The notes under the pieces are model-generated. The model was not told the origin of the DNA. It was given only the letters and a program-made list of their open reading frames with translations, and did not search any database. A stretch of DNA of 64,000 nt from Kalmanozyma brasiliensis GHG001 (taxonomy: Eukaryota > Basidiomycota > Ustilaginomycetes > Ustilaginales): positions 186,001 to 250,000 of the forward strand of contig NW_015961961.1 in NCBI RefSeq assembly GCF_000497045.1. The letters are read 5' to 3'. The position numbers and the translations under genes were made by a program. Below, in pieces: positions 10,872-20,068 of the stretch (within the stretch, counting starts at the first letter, position 1; every line of letters begins with the position of its first letter).

Positions 10872-11463
10872 TGTTACTGCTGACCAGAGCGTCGTTGTGG
10901 GGAGAGAAGAAAGGTTCTGCTACGTTCGGCGTGATACATCCGCTCCGCAGCAAAGTGGAAGGTGTGTGTGCGCTTGTGGAGTAAAGAAGCCGGTCAGCGC
11001 AGCGTGGCTGTGAGCCAACACCGCCTACGCACGGAGCACCAGCCGGCCCGAATTTCTCAAACTTGTGTCAGGTGATGGTCTGACATAGGACCCAATTTTC
11101 GCATCATACTGTGAAAGCCGTCTACTTCCGAGGTCTCGGATCCTTCCGGCCCCACGGTCCAAGCCCACCGTGGTGTTGACATGAGCCCCATGTTCTCTCC
11201 GCTGTCCGCCGCGGCGTCACTACTGGAACGTCGTTCACGGTGCACAATAGTGTCGTGCTCATACGTGCGTGGACCGCTTTTTGGGATCTTGAGAAGGCGA
11301 AAGAAAGTGTGGATCTTGGTTGATTTTTTTGAACGCACAGACTTTATCGATCGGTCAATCTGCAGGCGGACGGACCCTCAAAAATCCACTTTTCCATGCG
11401 AGCGAACATCCTTCCCTTCCAACACCAACACCTCCAATACACACCATCAAACCTCTCATCAAA
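10872..11463. promoter_or_regulatory. divergent intergenic region, ABP1 / phosphoglycerate mutase
   Basis: 592 bp between two start codons on opposite strands, so it must carry both promoters. A pyrimidine/CAACACC-rich leader immediately precedes the phosphoglycerate mutase ATG (11418-11463), as is common in highly expressed fungal genes. No convincing TATA box or palindrome was seen. Confidence 0.5.
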
Positions 11464-12084
11464 ATGGTCGGCACTCTCGTCCTCACACGTCACGGTCAAT
11501 CCGAGTGGAACAAGCTCAACCTCTTCACTGGCTGGAAGGACCCTGCTCTTACCGAGCTTGGTCGCGAGGAAGCTCTCACCGGCGCCAAGCGTGTCGCAGC
11601 CACTGGCATCAAGTTCGACGTTGCCTTCACGTCCGCCCTGCAGCGTGCGCAGACGACCCTTGGCATTCAGCTCAAGGAGATCGGTCAGGAGGACATCACC
11701 ATCCACAAGGACCAGGCGCTCAACGAGCGCGACTATGGCGAGCTTAGCGGCCTCAACAAGGACGATGCGCGCAAGAAGTGGGGCGAGGACCAGGTGCACA
11801 TCTGGCGTCGATCCTACGATATCCCCCCTCCCGGAGGCGAGAGTCTTAAGCTCACCGCCGAACGCGTTTGGCCCTACTACCACAAGGAGATCCTGCCCCT
11901 CGTCAAGGAGGGCAAGAACGTGATTGTTGCCGCGCACGGCAACTCGCTCCGCGCCATGATCAAGGACATCGAGGGCATCAGCGATGATGACATTGTCGGC
12001 CTCGAGCTCGCTACCGGCGTCCCCATTCTGTACAAGCTCGACCAGGACGGAAAGGTCGTCTCCAAGGAGATCCTCCAGGGCTAA
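11464..12084 (+). CDS. GPM1: 2,3-bisphosphoglycerate-dependent phosphoglycerate mutase
   Basis: A 206-residue cofactor-dependent phosphoglycerate mutase, the glycolytic and gluconeogenic enzyme that interconverts 3- and 2-phosphoglycerate in the cytosol. The phosphohistidine motif [10 protein letters not shown] is at the N-terminus (His10), ERDYGELSG contains the acid/base glutamate, and the second active-site histidine is in AAHGNSLRA (His158). The protein is shorter than the ~247-residue budding-yeast enzyme and matches the short fungal form known from fission yeast. The reading frame extends 48 codons upstream with no stop, but that stretch shows no conservation. The ATG at 11464 follows an AAA context and places LTRHGQ at the usual distance from the start, so I chose it. 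Confidence 0.96.
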   Translation: MVGTLVLTRHGQSEWNKLNLFTGWKDPALTELGREEALTGAKRVAATGIKFDVAFTSALQRAQTTLGIQLKEIGQEDITIHKDQALNERDYGELSGLNKDDARKKWGEDQVHIWRRSYDIPPPGGESLKLTAERVWPYYHKEILPLVKEGKNVIVAAHGNSLRAMIKDIEGISDDDIVGLELATGVPILYKLDQDGKVVSKEILQG

Positions 12085-12662
12085 GCATCTTCACGCTTTT
12101 GGTAGATGGGCCAGACTCGGCCACTATGCGCTGCAATGCTTTGTAGACTCGCAAGAGCAAAAACAGAAGCCTTTGTTGTGATGCATCGACATGCCTGTGC
12201 GAAACCAAGTCATTGTATTGATGGCCGAAGGAGGGATCTGCCTCAAGGATCGCCGATCGATCGACTCCTGATCCGGTTGTCGAGCCGACCATGCGAAATT
12301 CCGAAAAGGGTCTGACTGACATCGACCGGCGTCGGAAGCTGAAGCTCCGTTCTTCGCAAAAATGGTCCATGCATACAGTCAATTGCATTGCCGGTGTTCA
12401 CATTCGCTTCGATGATCTTGTTGCGTGAGCAGAGTTGGGGAAGGAAAGGGAGGGAGACACCTTTGCAAGCCAGTCTGAGTCGAGCCTGGCTATGCCAGTA
12501 ACGAAGAATCCGAAGAGAGAGAGAGAGAGCGAAAGCGCGCGCTACAAAGGGCCGTGCCAAAGTCTTGACTCGACCCTTCCTTTCCGCCTCCTCTATCACC
12601 ATTACCTCTTGCCAGGCTCGTCTTCAAGTCTGATCTGGAGCTCTTTCTGCGCTCGCTGCAAC
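12085..12662. other. intergenic with GA-repeat tract
   Basis: 578 bp between the phosphoglycerate mutase stop and the chosen start of the amidohydrolase. It holds the 3' end of the first and the promoter of the second. A purine tract with a (GA)n core lies at about 12509-12532. No other gene is supported. The amidohydrolase frame stays open back to 12435, but that part is not protein-like. Confidence 0.5.
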
Positions 12663-15653
12663 ATGTCAGATAGCAAAGACAAGTCGCGGGCTGATGCCAT
12701 GTTGCCCAGCTACGCATCCCCTGCGCCCGTCCGTAAGCAGCGTCTCCCGCTATCTCTGCGATCCGCCTTCCTATCGCTGTTGGGCTTCGTCACCCTCGTC
12801 TACTACGTCGGCGTGCTGACGACGTACAGCGGCAGCCAGCACCACGTCTACCAGCCCTCGCCTCACCCACACATCCAGAGCGTGTTCGCCGCTTCGCTGG
12901 ATAAATGCGATGCGATCGCTGCCCCTGTTGGCCCGCCCGCCGACTTCCACAAGCGCACTCGCTCAGACAGGGCCGAGAAAGACCTCCCCGATGTCCTTAT
13001 TCGCAACGCCACGCTCTGGACTGGCAATGACGGCGGTCGGGAAGTTCTTCACGAGCGCGATGTTCTCCTATCTCAAGGTCTGATCAAGCGCATCTCGCAC
13101 ACCAAAGACAACGCTTTCCGCCCCGACTCGAAAGTCAAAGTGGTCGATGCAGCGGGCCGATGGGTGACACCCGGTCTCGTCGACATGCATGTTCACTTGT
13201 CCGTGGGAGCGCTTCCCGCCATGTCAGGTGACGACGACGTCAACAGCATCGGCAAGAACACCAACCCGTACCTCCGCACCATCGACGCAATGAACCAGCA
13301 CGACGTCTCGTTCCGCAAGTCCATCGCTGGCGGGATCACCACCGGTCTTGTCCTTCCTGGTTCGGCCAACTCGATGGGTGGCCAGGCTTTCCCGATCAAG
13401 TATCGCCAAACATCCTCGCACCTGCCGCTGGATCGCGTGATCGAACCGCCCACGTCGCTCGCTCGTCTTGGCCAGGGCAAAGGCGATGTCGAAAAGTACG
13501 ATCTTGAAACCGGGCTGCTTCGCAACGATAGCTCCTCCAGCTGGCGATACATGAAGATGGCCTGCGGCGAAAACGCCCGTCGAGTGTACAAGATGACGCG
13601 CATGGACGAGGCGTGGGACTTCCGCCGCACTTTTGCCGCCGCTCGCTCGCTCAAGCTTCGTCAAGATGCCTTCTGCGACTCGGCCCGCTCCCCCCGTTTT
13701 GCGCCAACAACGCTGGACGATGCTACGTTCCCGGACGATCTGGAGCACGAAGCTCTCGTAGCGCTACTCAGGGGAAAGGTCAAGCTCAACACGCACTGCT
13801 ATACGCAGGTGGACTTTGAAGCGTTCGTCCGTCATTCAAACGAGTTCGAGTTTGAAGTGGCGGCGTTCCATCATGCGCACGAATCGTATCTCGTACCCGA
13901 CCTGCTGCGCCAGACGTATGGAAACGTTACGCCAGCGATCGCCATCTTCAGCACGAATGCGAACTACAAGCTTGAATCCTACTTCGGATCGCCGTTCGCA
14001 GGGGCCATTTTGGCCAGTCAGAACATCACGCCGGTCTACAAGTCCGATCATCCCGTGACGGACTCGCGAAGGATTCTGAACCAGGCAGCTCAGGCGCACC
14101 ACTTTGGCTTGGAGGAGCGGTTGGCGATGAGGAGCGTCATCAGTGCGCCCGCAGAGAGGCTGGGTCTGGACCACCGACTGGGGTACGTGAGGGAGGGATG
14201 GGATGCGGATGTGGTGGTGTGGAACACCCATCCGTTGCGATTGGGGGCGACGCCGGTCGAGGTCATCAGCGACGGTGTGCCTCAGCTCGGGCCGCATGCG
14301 CCCGTGCCCAGACCCAGCCTGCCAAAGGGCAAGGAAATTAGGGAGCGCAAGGAAGAAGTAGCCGCTCAACCAGCGCCGAAGTCGGGCAACTTCAGCGCAG
14401 ACATTCGCAAGGTGAAAGAGTCGTATGATCAGATCATCACGTTCGACGCGCTCGCCTTCCCATCCGCCAAAGAGCCGACGCAGAATTGCACGGTGTTCAT
14501 CAACGTCAGCGAGCGTTTCCACCGCCGCGCCAACTCGCCTCGGATCAGATCGAGCACTTACGCCTCTGGATCTGGTACACTCGTCGTGGCGGGCGGTCGA
14601 GTGCTGTGCAGCGGCGAAGCGTGCTCTTCCACTACCTGCCCCTCCACCTCCTCTGTCACCACCATCGATGCTCACGGCGGGGTGGTTCTGCCCGGCCTCA
14701 TATCGTACGGTTCGAACCTCGGTCTGACGGATATCGTATCCGAACCCGAAGCGTCGGACGGCTTTTCGCTCGATCCTCTCTCCTCGTCCACTCCGGCAAC
14801 CCAGCTCGCTTCGTACCTTGCGAACTGGCCGGTCGCGCGGGCGGTAGACGGCCTCCAGTTTGGGGGTCACGACCTCATCCACGCGCGAGCATCGGGTGTC
14901 ACTCGCGGCATCGTCTTTCCCCAGAGCGACACGTTCTTCTCGGGCGTGAGTGTCAAATTCGACACCGGGGCAGAGAACGTTTTGACGCCGGGAGCGGTGG
15001 TGCAGGAGGAAGTAGCGGTGCATGTGACGCTCACGCATGACAAAGGAGGACCCTCAATTGGAGAGCAGCTCGGATTGCTCCGTCAGCTCCTGACCAAACC
15101 GTCGGGCGTATGGGAGCGAGTCACCAAGGGAGAGATGGCGTTGGTAGTGACTGCGTTGAGGGCAGACCACATCGCCTCCCTCCTGCGGCTGAAGGATTCC
15201 TTCCCGAAAGTGAACCTCGTCATCTCTGGTGCGGCAGAAGGCCACTTGGTCGCAGACGAGATCGCAAAGCGCAACGTGGGAGTGCTACTCATCCCCCAAA
15301 CCTGGCCCCGAACATTCGACGAGATCCGCGGACTGTCAGGACCCCCGCTGACCAGAGAGACGACGCTGAGCAGCCTCCTGCGCGCCGGCGTACGCGTGGC
15401 ACTCAAGATCGAAGAAGCCTGGATGGCAGGTAATCTTCTTTGGGACGCAACGCGCGCCGCGCTCGAAACCGACGGCCTGCTGGACAGGGAGCAGATCGTG
15501 CAATTGGTCAGTGGCGGCATCGATGACGTGCTGGGACTCAAGAGCGAGGAAGCGGAGGAGGAGTTTGTTGTGTATGATGGCGATCCGTTCGAGTATGGCG
15601 CCAAGGTTCTTGCGGTGCATTCCAGACGTGGGACGGAGGTTGTTGAGGTGTAG
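12663..15653 (+). CDS. membrane-anchored amidohydrolase-family protein, two halves
   Basis: A 996-residue protein. A single N-terminal hydrophobic segment (about 32-52) suggests a type II membrane anchor. The region after it has an amidohydrolase beginning (DVLIRNATLWTG) and the metal-binding motif GLVDMHVHLS with His176 and His178. Later comes the typical amidohydrolase C-terminal strand segment DADVVVWNTHPL around residue 520. A second, degenerate copy then starts near residue 640 (GTLVVAGGRVLCSG, DAHGGVVLPGLISYGS), in which the HxH motif is lost (SYGS). The family hydrolyses amide or ester bonds in small molecules; the substrate here is unknown. The start at 12663 was chosen because the upstream 76 open codons are low complexity. 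The gene is convergent with farnesyltransferase beta, 155 bp apart. Confidence 0.85.
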   Translation: MSDSKDKSRADAMLPSYASPAPVRKQRLPLSLRSAFLSLLGFVTLVYYVGVLTTYSGSQHHVYQPSPHPHIQSVFAASLDKCDAIAAPVGPPADFHKRTRSDRAEKDLPDVLIRNATLWTGNDGGREVLHERDVLLSQGLIKRISHTKDNAFRPDSKVKVVDAAGRWVTPGLVDMHVHLSVGALPAMSGDDDVNSIGKNTNPYLRTIDAMNQHDVSFRKSIAGGITTGLVLPGSANSMGGQAFPIKYRQTSSHLPLDRVIEPPTSLARLGQGKGDVEKYDLETGLLRNDSSSSWRYMKMACGENARRVYKMTRMDEAWDFRRTFAAARSLKLRQDAFCDSARSPRFAPTTLDDATFPDDLEHEALVALLRGKVKLNTHCYTQVDFEAFVRHSNEFEFEVAAFHHAHESYLVPDLLRQTYGNVTPAIAIFSTNANYKLESYFGSPFAGAILASQNITPVYKSDHPVTDSRRILNQAAQAHHFGLEERLAMRSVISAPAERLGLDHRLGYVREGWDADVVVWNTHPLRLGATPVEVISDGVPQLGPHAPVPRPSLPKGKEIRERKEEVAAQPAPKSGNFSADIRKVKESYDQIITFDALAFPSAKEPTQNCTVFINVSERFHRRANSPRIRSSTYASGSGTLVVAGGRVLCSGEACSSTTCPSTSSVTTIDAHGGVVLPGLISYGSNLGLTDIVSEPEASDGFSLDPLSSSTPATQLASYLANWPVARAVDGLQFGGHDLIHARASGVTRGIVFPQSDTFFSGVSVKFDTGAENVLTPGAVVQEEVAVHVTLTHDKGGPSIGEQLGLLRQLLTKPSGVWERVTKGEMALVVTALRADHIASLLRLKDSFPKVNLVISGAAEGHLVADEIAKRNVGVLLIPQTWPRTFDEIRGLSGPPLTRETTLSSLLRAGVRVALKIEEAWMAGNLLWDATRAALETDGLLDREQIVQLVSGGIDDVLGLKSEEAEEEFVVYDGDPFEYGAKVLAVHSRRGTEVVEV

Positions 15654-15808
15654 AGGATGCCTTTCTCATAATGATGCGCGAGCCGGCGTTGTAGAGGACC
15701 ACATGGAGATCACAGCATCTTGTCTCATGCACAAGCACACATTGCAAATCCTGAAATGCTCGAAACAATAACAATGAAATTAGCCTATCTATCTTACCAT
15801 GCGTTCGC

Positions 15809-17656
15809 CTACGCCTGACCATACGCCCAGTCCATAAACAGCTTTGCCTTGGGGAAGGTGATGTTGAAGATCGGATGCGTGGGGTTGATCTTGTTGCTCG
15901 TTGCGCCCTCGGTCCCCGCTCTGGCCTCTACGACGATCTCGTCCCTCGCCGACAGCGTCCATGCCAGCATGGTGGCGTACACCTTGCGATTCCACTCGTC
16001 CCCCTTGTAGTGCTGATGCAAGAAGGTCGACGTCTCGGTGCTGAGCCTGACGGAATGCTGCGACAGGCTGAGCCCGGAGAGGTTGTAACACGTGTGGTAG
16101 GCGTCGGGCCGCTTGTCGGGTTTGTCGCGCAGACCTCCGCCCTCGGCGGCGGTGCGCTGGGCTGCGACGAGGATGTATTCCTGCAGCCCGACGCGGTCGA
16201 ACAGCGTGAGCGAAGAGAGATCGTCTGCGGTGTCGTCGTCGGACTCTTCTGTGGCGGTGGCGGCGGTGGGGGAGTCGCGGCTGGACTCGGTCTTCCACGA
16301 ATCACTGCTGTTGCTGCCAAACGTGGAAGGAGCAACGACGACAGGTGCGGGTGGGACAGTGAGCATGCCATTCCAGTCCTGGACGTCGGCTGGCTTGCTT
16401 GCCGATCCAGCAGACTTGTGCGCATCCTCGATGAGTTCTGACTCGATCATGGCAGAGAGGACAGTGAAGAGTCCACCTCCAGAGAACCAGCCGTAGCAGC
16501 CGTCGACGAGCTTGTTGGTGCGACCACGAAAGCCGGCCCCTTCGAAGGGGATGCCTTGCTGCGCCGTGGCCCAGCGGATCATAGCTTCGCGGTTCAGCTC
16601 TGCAGCTGACGAGTTCGCCGACGCAGACGAGGATCCCGTTGATCCGCCCAGCGTCGAGTCCAGCAGCGAGAGTGTCAGGTGACTTGCTGCTGCACAGTAA
16701 GTGTAACCGCCATGGGCCTCTCCGAGCGGAGGTCGCGAAACATCTTGCGATACGAGCGAGATGCCACCATCGGCCGAGCTTGCTTGCTGGTAGGTGGGCT
16801 GGCTTGCCGCAGCGATTCCGCCCTCATACGTCTGACAGCTGGCAATGAAGGGAGCCATGCCCTCAAATATCTTTGGCGTCGAGATGCCCAGAAGCGTGGC
16901 GATGCAGACGACGCAGTATCCCGCCCGGACGTCCACCTCGCCGTTGACGTGCACCAAGAAGCTGCCGTCCGGTTGCTTGAGGCTCATGATCCATTCGTAC
17001 ATCCTCGTTCTGTCGATGGCATCCCATCCGCCGTGACCCACTTCGATCGACTTTGCGTCCGCGACATCCTCTGCGGTAGGCGCGGGACCTGGACCACCGA
17101 TGATAGCTAGCGCTGATACTGCTGCGTAGGTCGCCATCAAGTGTGCGATCTGATCCGGTCCGCCGCCAAATCCACCAGTGGCCTTGTTTTGGAACGAGAG
17201 GAGCGTCGCAATGGCTCTTGCACGGCCTTTCGGATCCAGCGACACCGAAAGCAGATCGTAGGAGTGCAGGATCCAGTACAGAAGCCAGGACCGATTCGTG
17301 TCGAAGGCGGTGAAGCCACTCGGAAGCGGCTCGAGCAATTTGGTGAGGAAGCTGATGTGCGCTTTCCTTTCGAGCAGCAAGGTGGGCTTGGGTGGAGATG
17401 CTTCAGCGCGTTGCTGCTCCTGTTCGGTTGGAGAGAGCCACGGATTGACCAGAGCTTCCTTCTTGCTTGCGGTGTCGGAAAAGTCGTATCGCGGGGGACG
17501 GAGTTGGGAGAAGAGCTCGTTGATCGCTTCTTCCGTCTCGAGCTGATCGTCAGAAGTCTGAGTCGAGACATCGTCGAGTGGCATCGGCCATGCTGCTGCT
17601 TTGATTGCTGGCATCTTGATGTCGCTGAGTGATCCGTGACAGTGGATTGGGCGCAA
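15809..17656 (-). CDS. RAM1: protein farnesyltransferase beta subunit
   Basis: A 615-residue catalytic beta subunit of protein farnesyltransferase, which attaches farnesyl to CaaX proteins such as Ras and a-type pheromone precursors. Prenyltransferase alpha-alpha barrel repeats are visible (GGFGGGPDQIAHLMATYAAVSAL, QPDGSFLVHVNGEVDVRAGYC). The zinc ligands match the family: Asp385 and Cys387 in VDGCYGWF, and His521 in YHTCYNLSG. The protein is longer than the usual ~430-450 residues because of a Ser/Thr/Asp-rich insertion of about 60 residues between the Cys and His ligands (around 420-480) and an extended N-terminus. Met1 and Met15 are both possible starts. Upstream lie three exact pheromone response elements. 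Confidence 0.95.
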   Translation of the reverse strand: MRPIHCHGSLSDIKMPAIKAAAWPMPLDDVSTQTSDDQLETEEAINELFSQLRPPRYDFSDTASKKEALVNPWLSPTEQEQQRAEASPPKPTLLLERKAHISFLTKLLEPLPSGFTAFDTNRSWLLYWILHSYDLLSVSLDPKGRARAIATLLSFQNKATGGFGGGPDQIAHLMATYAAVSALAIIGGPGPAPTAEDVADAKSIEVGHGGWDAIDRTRMYEWIMSLKQPDGSFLVHVNGEVDVRAGYCVVCIATLLGISTPKIFEGMAPFIASCQTYEGGIAAASQPTYQQASSADGGISLVSQDVSRPPLGEAHGGYTYCAAASHLTLSLLDSTLGGSTGSSSASANSSAAELNREAMIRWATAQQGIPFEGAGFRGRTNKLVDGCYGWFSGGGLFTVLSAMIESELIEDAHKSAGSASKPADVQDWNGMLTVPPAPVVVAPSTFGSNSSDSWKTESSRDSPTAATATEESDDDTADDLSSLTLFDRVGLQEYILVAAQRTAAEGGGLRDKPDKRPDAYHTCYNLSGLSLSQHSVRLSTETSTFLHQHYKGDEWNRKVYATMLAWTLSARDEIVVEARAGTEGATSNKINPTHPIFNITFPKAKLFMDWAYGQA

Positions 17657-17875
17657 GGCGTAGTCACTTGTCGGGATGAGATCGAAGAAACGTGATGGTG
17701 CAAAGAGGAAGCGAGAAGGATTCGGGTGAGTTGAAAGGTCTTCAGTCCTCGCGCCCCCTTGCGTGCAAGATGCCTGAGGGTCTGCTCCGTCTGTTCTCGG
17801 CTGAAGCCTGCTGACTAGCCAGCTCAGCTTCTGCGCCGCGAACCGTGCCGTCGCCCAATTGGACCCGTCATCGGA

Positions 17876-17884
17876 ACAAAGGGA
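17876..17884 (+). promoter_or_regulatory. pheromone response element, copy 1
   Basis: Exact ACAAAGGGA, the sequence known from Ustilago maydis to be bound by the HMG-box factor Prf1. It lies 220 bp upstream of the RAM1 start. Binding is inferred from the sequence match only. Confidence 0.6.
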
Positions 17885-17926
17885 AGTGATGGTGCAAAAG
17901 GGAAGAGCGTGGGAAGAATTTCAGGG

Positions 17927-17935
17927 TCCCTTTGT
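17927..17935 (-). promoter_or_regulatory. pheromone response element, copy 2
   Basis: Exact element on the opposite strand (TCCCTTTGT on plus), 43 bp from copy 1. The inverted orientation relative to its neighbours is compatible with HMG-box binding, which works in either orientation. Confidence 0.6.
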
Positions 17936-17968
17936 TGCTTGTGTTGGTCTTGGCTCGCCGACCTTCCG

Positions 17969-17977
17969 ACAAAGGGA
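17969..17977 (+). promoter_or_regulatory. pheromone response element, copy 3
   Basis: Exact ACAAAGGGA, 34 bp beyond copy 2. Three exact 9-mers within 102 bp of non-coding DNA is far above chance expectation for a 9-base word. Confidence 0.6.
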
Positions 17978-18469
17978 AGTGGAGCAGAAAAGCGAGTTGT
18001 GGTGAGATCGCGTCTGGCCCGATTTGTGGCTGACCCCGACAGCGTCCACGTTTCCCTGGTACCGAGTCCAGCCGGCCTCGTTTCACAGATCCGCGCCGGC
18101 AAGACCCCGACGGCCGCACCGAAGACACGAAAAGGCGAATTTTTTGATAGAGCCTGCAGCGAAGAAACAAAAAATGCACGAGTCGCCTCCACCGAGGACA
18201 AGTGACACTTCATGAGATCACGGTAGCACGCATCTCACTTTACACCATCACATATCACGGCTCAGCGGCAGTACGCTTGCATCGGCCCTTCCGACCGAGT
18301 GACGAGGCCCGCGTCCTGTGACTCAAGCCCCAGCGCTACTCTTTGGGAGCGGGTGCCCTCCGAGGACGGATCGGTCGGATTGGCGTAGCAAAGCCATCGA
18401 TCTAGGCGGGAGCATCACTGGCGAGTCATCGATAAGGCTTGCACTGCCACGGGCATCGGCTGTTCCGCC

Positions 18470-20068
18470 ATGCTTCCCACCAAGCCTCAGCAGATCAAGA
18501 CGGCGCTGGTCTCCATCTCATCGCTCTACGTCGCAGGCTGGGGCATCTATTACCTCGCGCAAGAGACGATCCGCAGACGAGAATTGGCTTCTCGCAAACG
18601 CAAGTACCCCTTGCGAGCGCCCCTCTTACCACCTCACGCCATCTCATCCGGTGTTCGCGTCGCAGAACGAGTGGGTGTCCTTGCTCACTCGAACTCCAAA
18701 GGCACCTCGACCAAAGAAGACCAGGACAGGATACGAGCGCAAGAGATCCTCAAGGAACGAGGCCTCGATAGCAATGGTCATGTCGATGTGGTCTCACCGC
18801 CACCGACGCCAACACAAGGCTCCACATGGTACGGCGGCGCGACGGACACCGAAGTCAGCAGAATCCACAGACGCTTCTCTTCGCTCAAGGTGCTAGGACG
18901 TTACGCCAATGTCGTGCCAGAATGGCGCGAGCAAGGCGCGTGGGAATGGGTCGCTTGGAAACTCTTCTACAGCGTCTTCTACAAGCCACGCATCTGGTGG
19001 GACGGTGGCTACAAAGCCGATCAAAGAACGCAAGAGGGACGACAAAAGATCGATATGCTGCTTCCCGTCGAGAAGATCAAGTGGAACGAGCTCTTTACAC
19101 CACCCTCGCCGGACTCGGCCAATTCAAAGGGACCGTCGGTGCCTGCGATTCGCGATTCCAAGCAGTCTTCGTTTACTTGGATCGGCCAGTCCAGCTGCTT
19201 GATACAACTCGACGGTGTCACCATTCTTACCGATCCCGTCTTTGGCGAGCAGCCCGTCAAGACCCTCTTCAGTCCTACAAGGATGCGACCCATGCCTTGC
19301 AGCATACACGAGCTCCTTGCCAACACAGCTATCGATGTCGTCCTGCTCACCCACAATCACTTTGATCACCTCGACATTGACGTCCTTCCGCTCATACCAA
19401 AACACGTCGCCTTTTTCGTTCCGCTCGGTCTCACTCCCCTGCTCAAGCAATACGGCGTAGATCCAAAGCGAATTGTGGAACTCGATTGGTGGCAGCAGAC
19501 CAAACTTCCCGTCACCATCCGAGTTGCGGCCAAGGACAAGGGCACAAGCTCGAGCGTCACGGAGCAACGACGATGCTTTGACATCACCGCCGTTCCTGCC
19601 AGTCACTGGAGCGCTAGGACGGGCCTAGATACCAATCTCACCCTGTGGAACTCGTACGCTGTCCGCGTCTACTCTGAGGCCGATGCCGCCGCAGGCTCGC
19701 GGTCAGGCTCACCGCCTCCTGCGCCTGAGGCGAAGTCTCTATTCTTTTGCGGTGACACGGGATACTCGCCTTCCCTTTTCACCGCCATCGGCCGTGCTCT
19801 TGGGCCGTTCGATGTTGCGTGCCTGCCTATAGGCTCGTACGCGCCCCGCTGGCACATGCAGATCATGCACATGCACGTCGAGGAGTCATTGCAAGTGACT
19901 CGCGATATCGGCAGCAAGCGCGCCTTCGCCATGCACTGGGGCACGTGGGCCATGTCAGACGAGACCTGGGACGACCCCTACTGGCAACTACACAAAGGGA
20001 TTCAACAAGCTTCGGACAGCCCAGAGCGCCTCCTCGCTGTGCCCTTTGGCAAGACCTTCCGCCTCTAA
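18470..20068 (+). CDS. NAPE-PLD-type metallo-beta-lactamase-fold hydrolase
   Basis: A 532-residue protein. A hydrophobic segment at about residues 10-30 suggests an N-terminal membrane anchor or an organelle signal. The metallo-beta-lactamase domain starts near 225 (FTWIGQSSCLIQLDGVTILTDPVF), and the metal motif HNHFDH is at residues 295-300. Further ligand segments are FDITAVPASHWSAR, FFCGDTGYS and FAMHWGTWAMSDE. The WIGQSS strand, the DPVF segment and the late MHWGTW motif are typical of N-acyl-phosphatidylethanolamine phospholipase D and its fungal relatives (Fmp30 type), which release N-acylethanolamines from membranes. The substrate is therefore probably an N-acylated phospholipid; this is inference. 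It shares its upstream region with RAM1. Confidence 0.88.
   Translation: MLPTKPQQIKTALVSISSLYVAGWGIYYLAQETIRRRELASRKRKYPLRAPLLPPHAISSGVRVAERVGVLAHSNSKGTSTKEDQDRIRAQEILKERGLDSNGHVDVVSPPPTPTQGSTWYGGATDTEVSRIHRRFSSLKVLGRYANVVPEWREQGAWEWVAWKLFYSVFYKPRIWWDGGYKADQRTQEGRQKIDMLLPVEKIKWNELFTPPSPDSANSKGPSVPAIRDSKQSSFTWIGQSSCLIQLDGVTILTDPVFGEQPVKTLFSPTRMRPMPCSIHELLANTAIDVVLLTHNHFDHLDIDVLPLIPKHVAFFVPLGLTPLLKQYGVDPKRIVELDWWQQTKLPVTIRVAAKDKGTSSSVTEQRRCFDITAVPASHWSARTGLDTNLTLWNSYAVRVYSEADAAAGSRSGSPPPAPEAKSLFFCGDTGYSPSLFTAIGRALGPFDVACLPIGSYAPRWHMQIMHMHVEESLQVTRDIGSKRAFAMHWGTWAMSDETWDDPYWQLHKGIQQASDSPERLLAVPFGKTFRL

Larger units (their letters stand above)
17657..18469. promoter_or_regulatory. divergent promoter region, RAM1 / metallo-hydrolase
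   Basis: 813 bp between two divergent start codons. Three exact ACAAAGGGA elements (two direct, one inverted) are clustered at 17876-17977, about 220-320 bp upstream of RAM1 and 490-590 bp upstream of the metallo-hydrolase. A fourth near-copy (GCAAAAGGGA) is at about 17893-17902. Nothing in the segment looks coding. Confidence 0.65.

Noticed and set aside
9573..10883. 436-codon open frame opposite the Abp1-type gene
   Set aside because: Arg/Ser/Trp-rich shadow of the Pro/Ala-rich Abp1 linker; the opposite strand has complete ADF-H and SH3 domains.
11320..11463. N-terminal extension of phosphoglycerate mutase
   Set aside because: Open by chance; enzyme family starts at [11 protein letters not shown], and the extension lacks a targeting signal.
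19992..20000. Exact ACAAAGGGA inside the metallo-hydrolase coding region
   Set aside because: Single copy in coding sequence (Thr-Lys-Gly context) near the gene end; likely chance.
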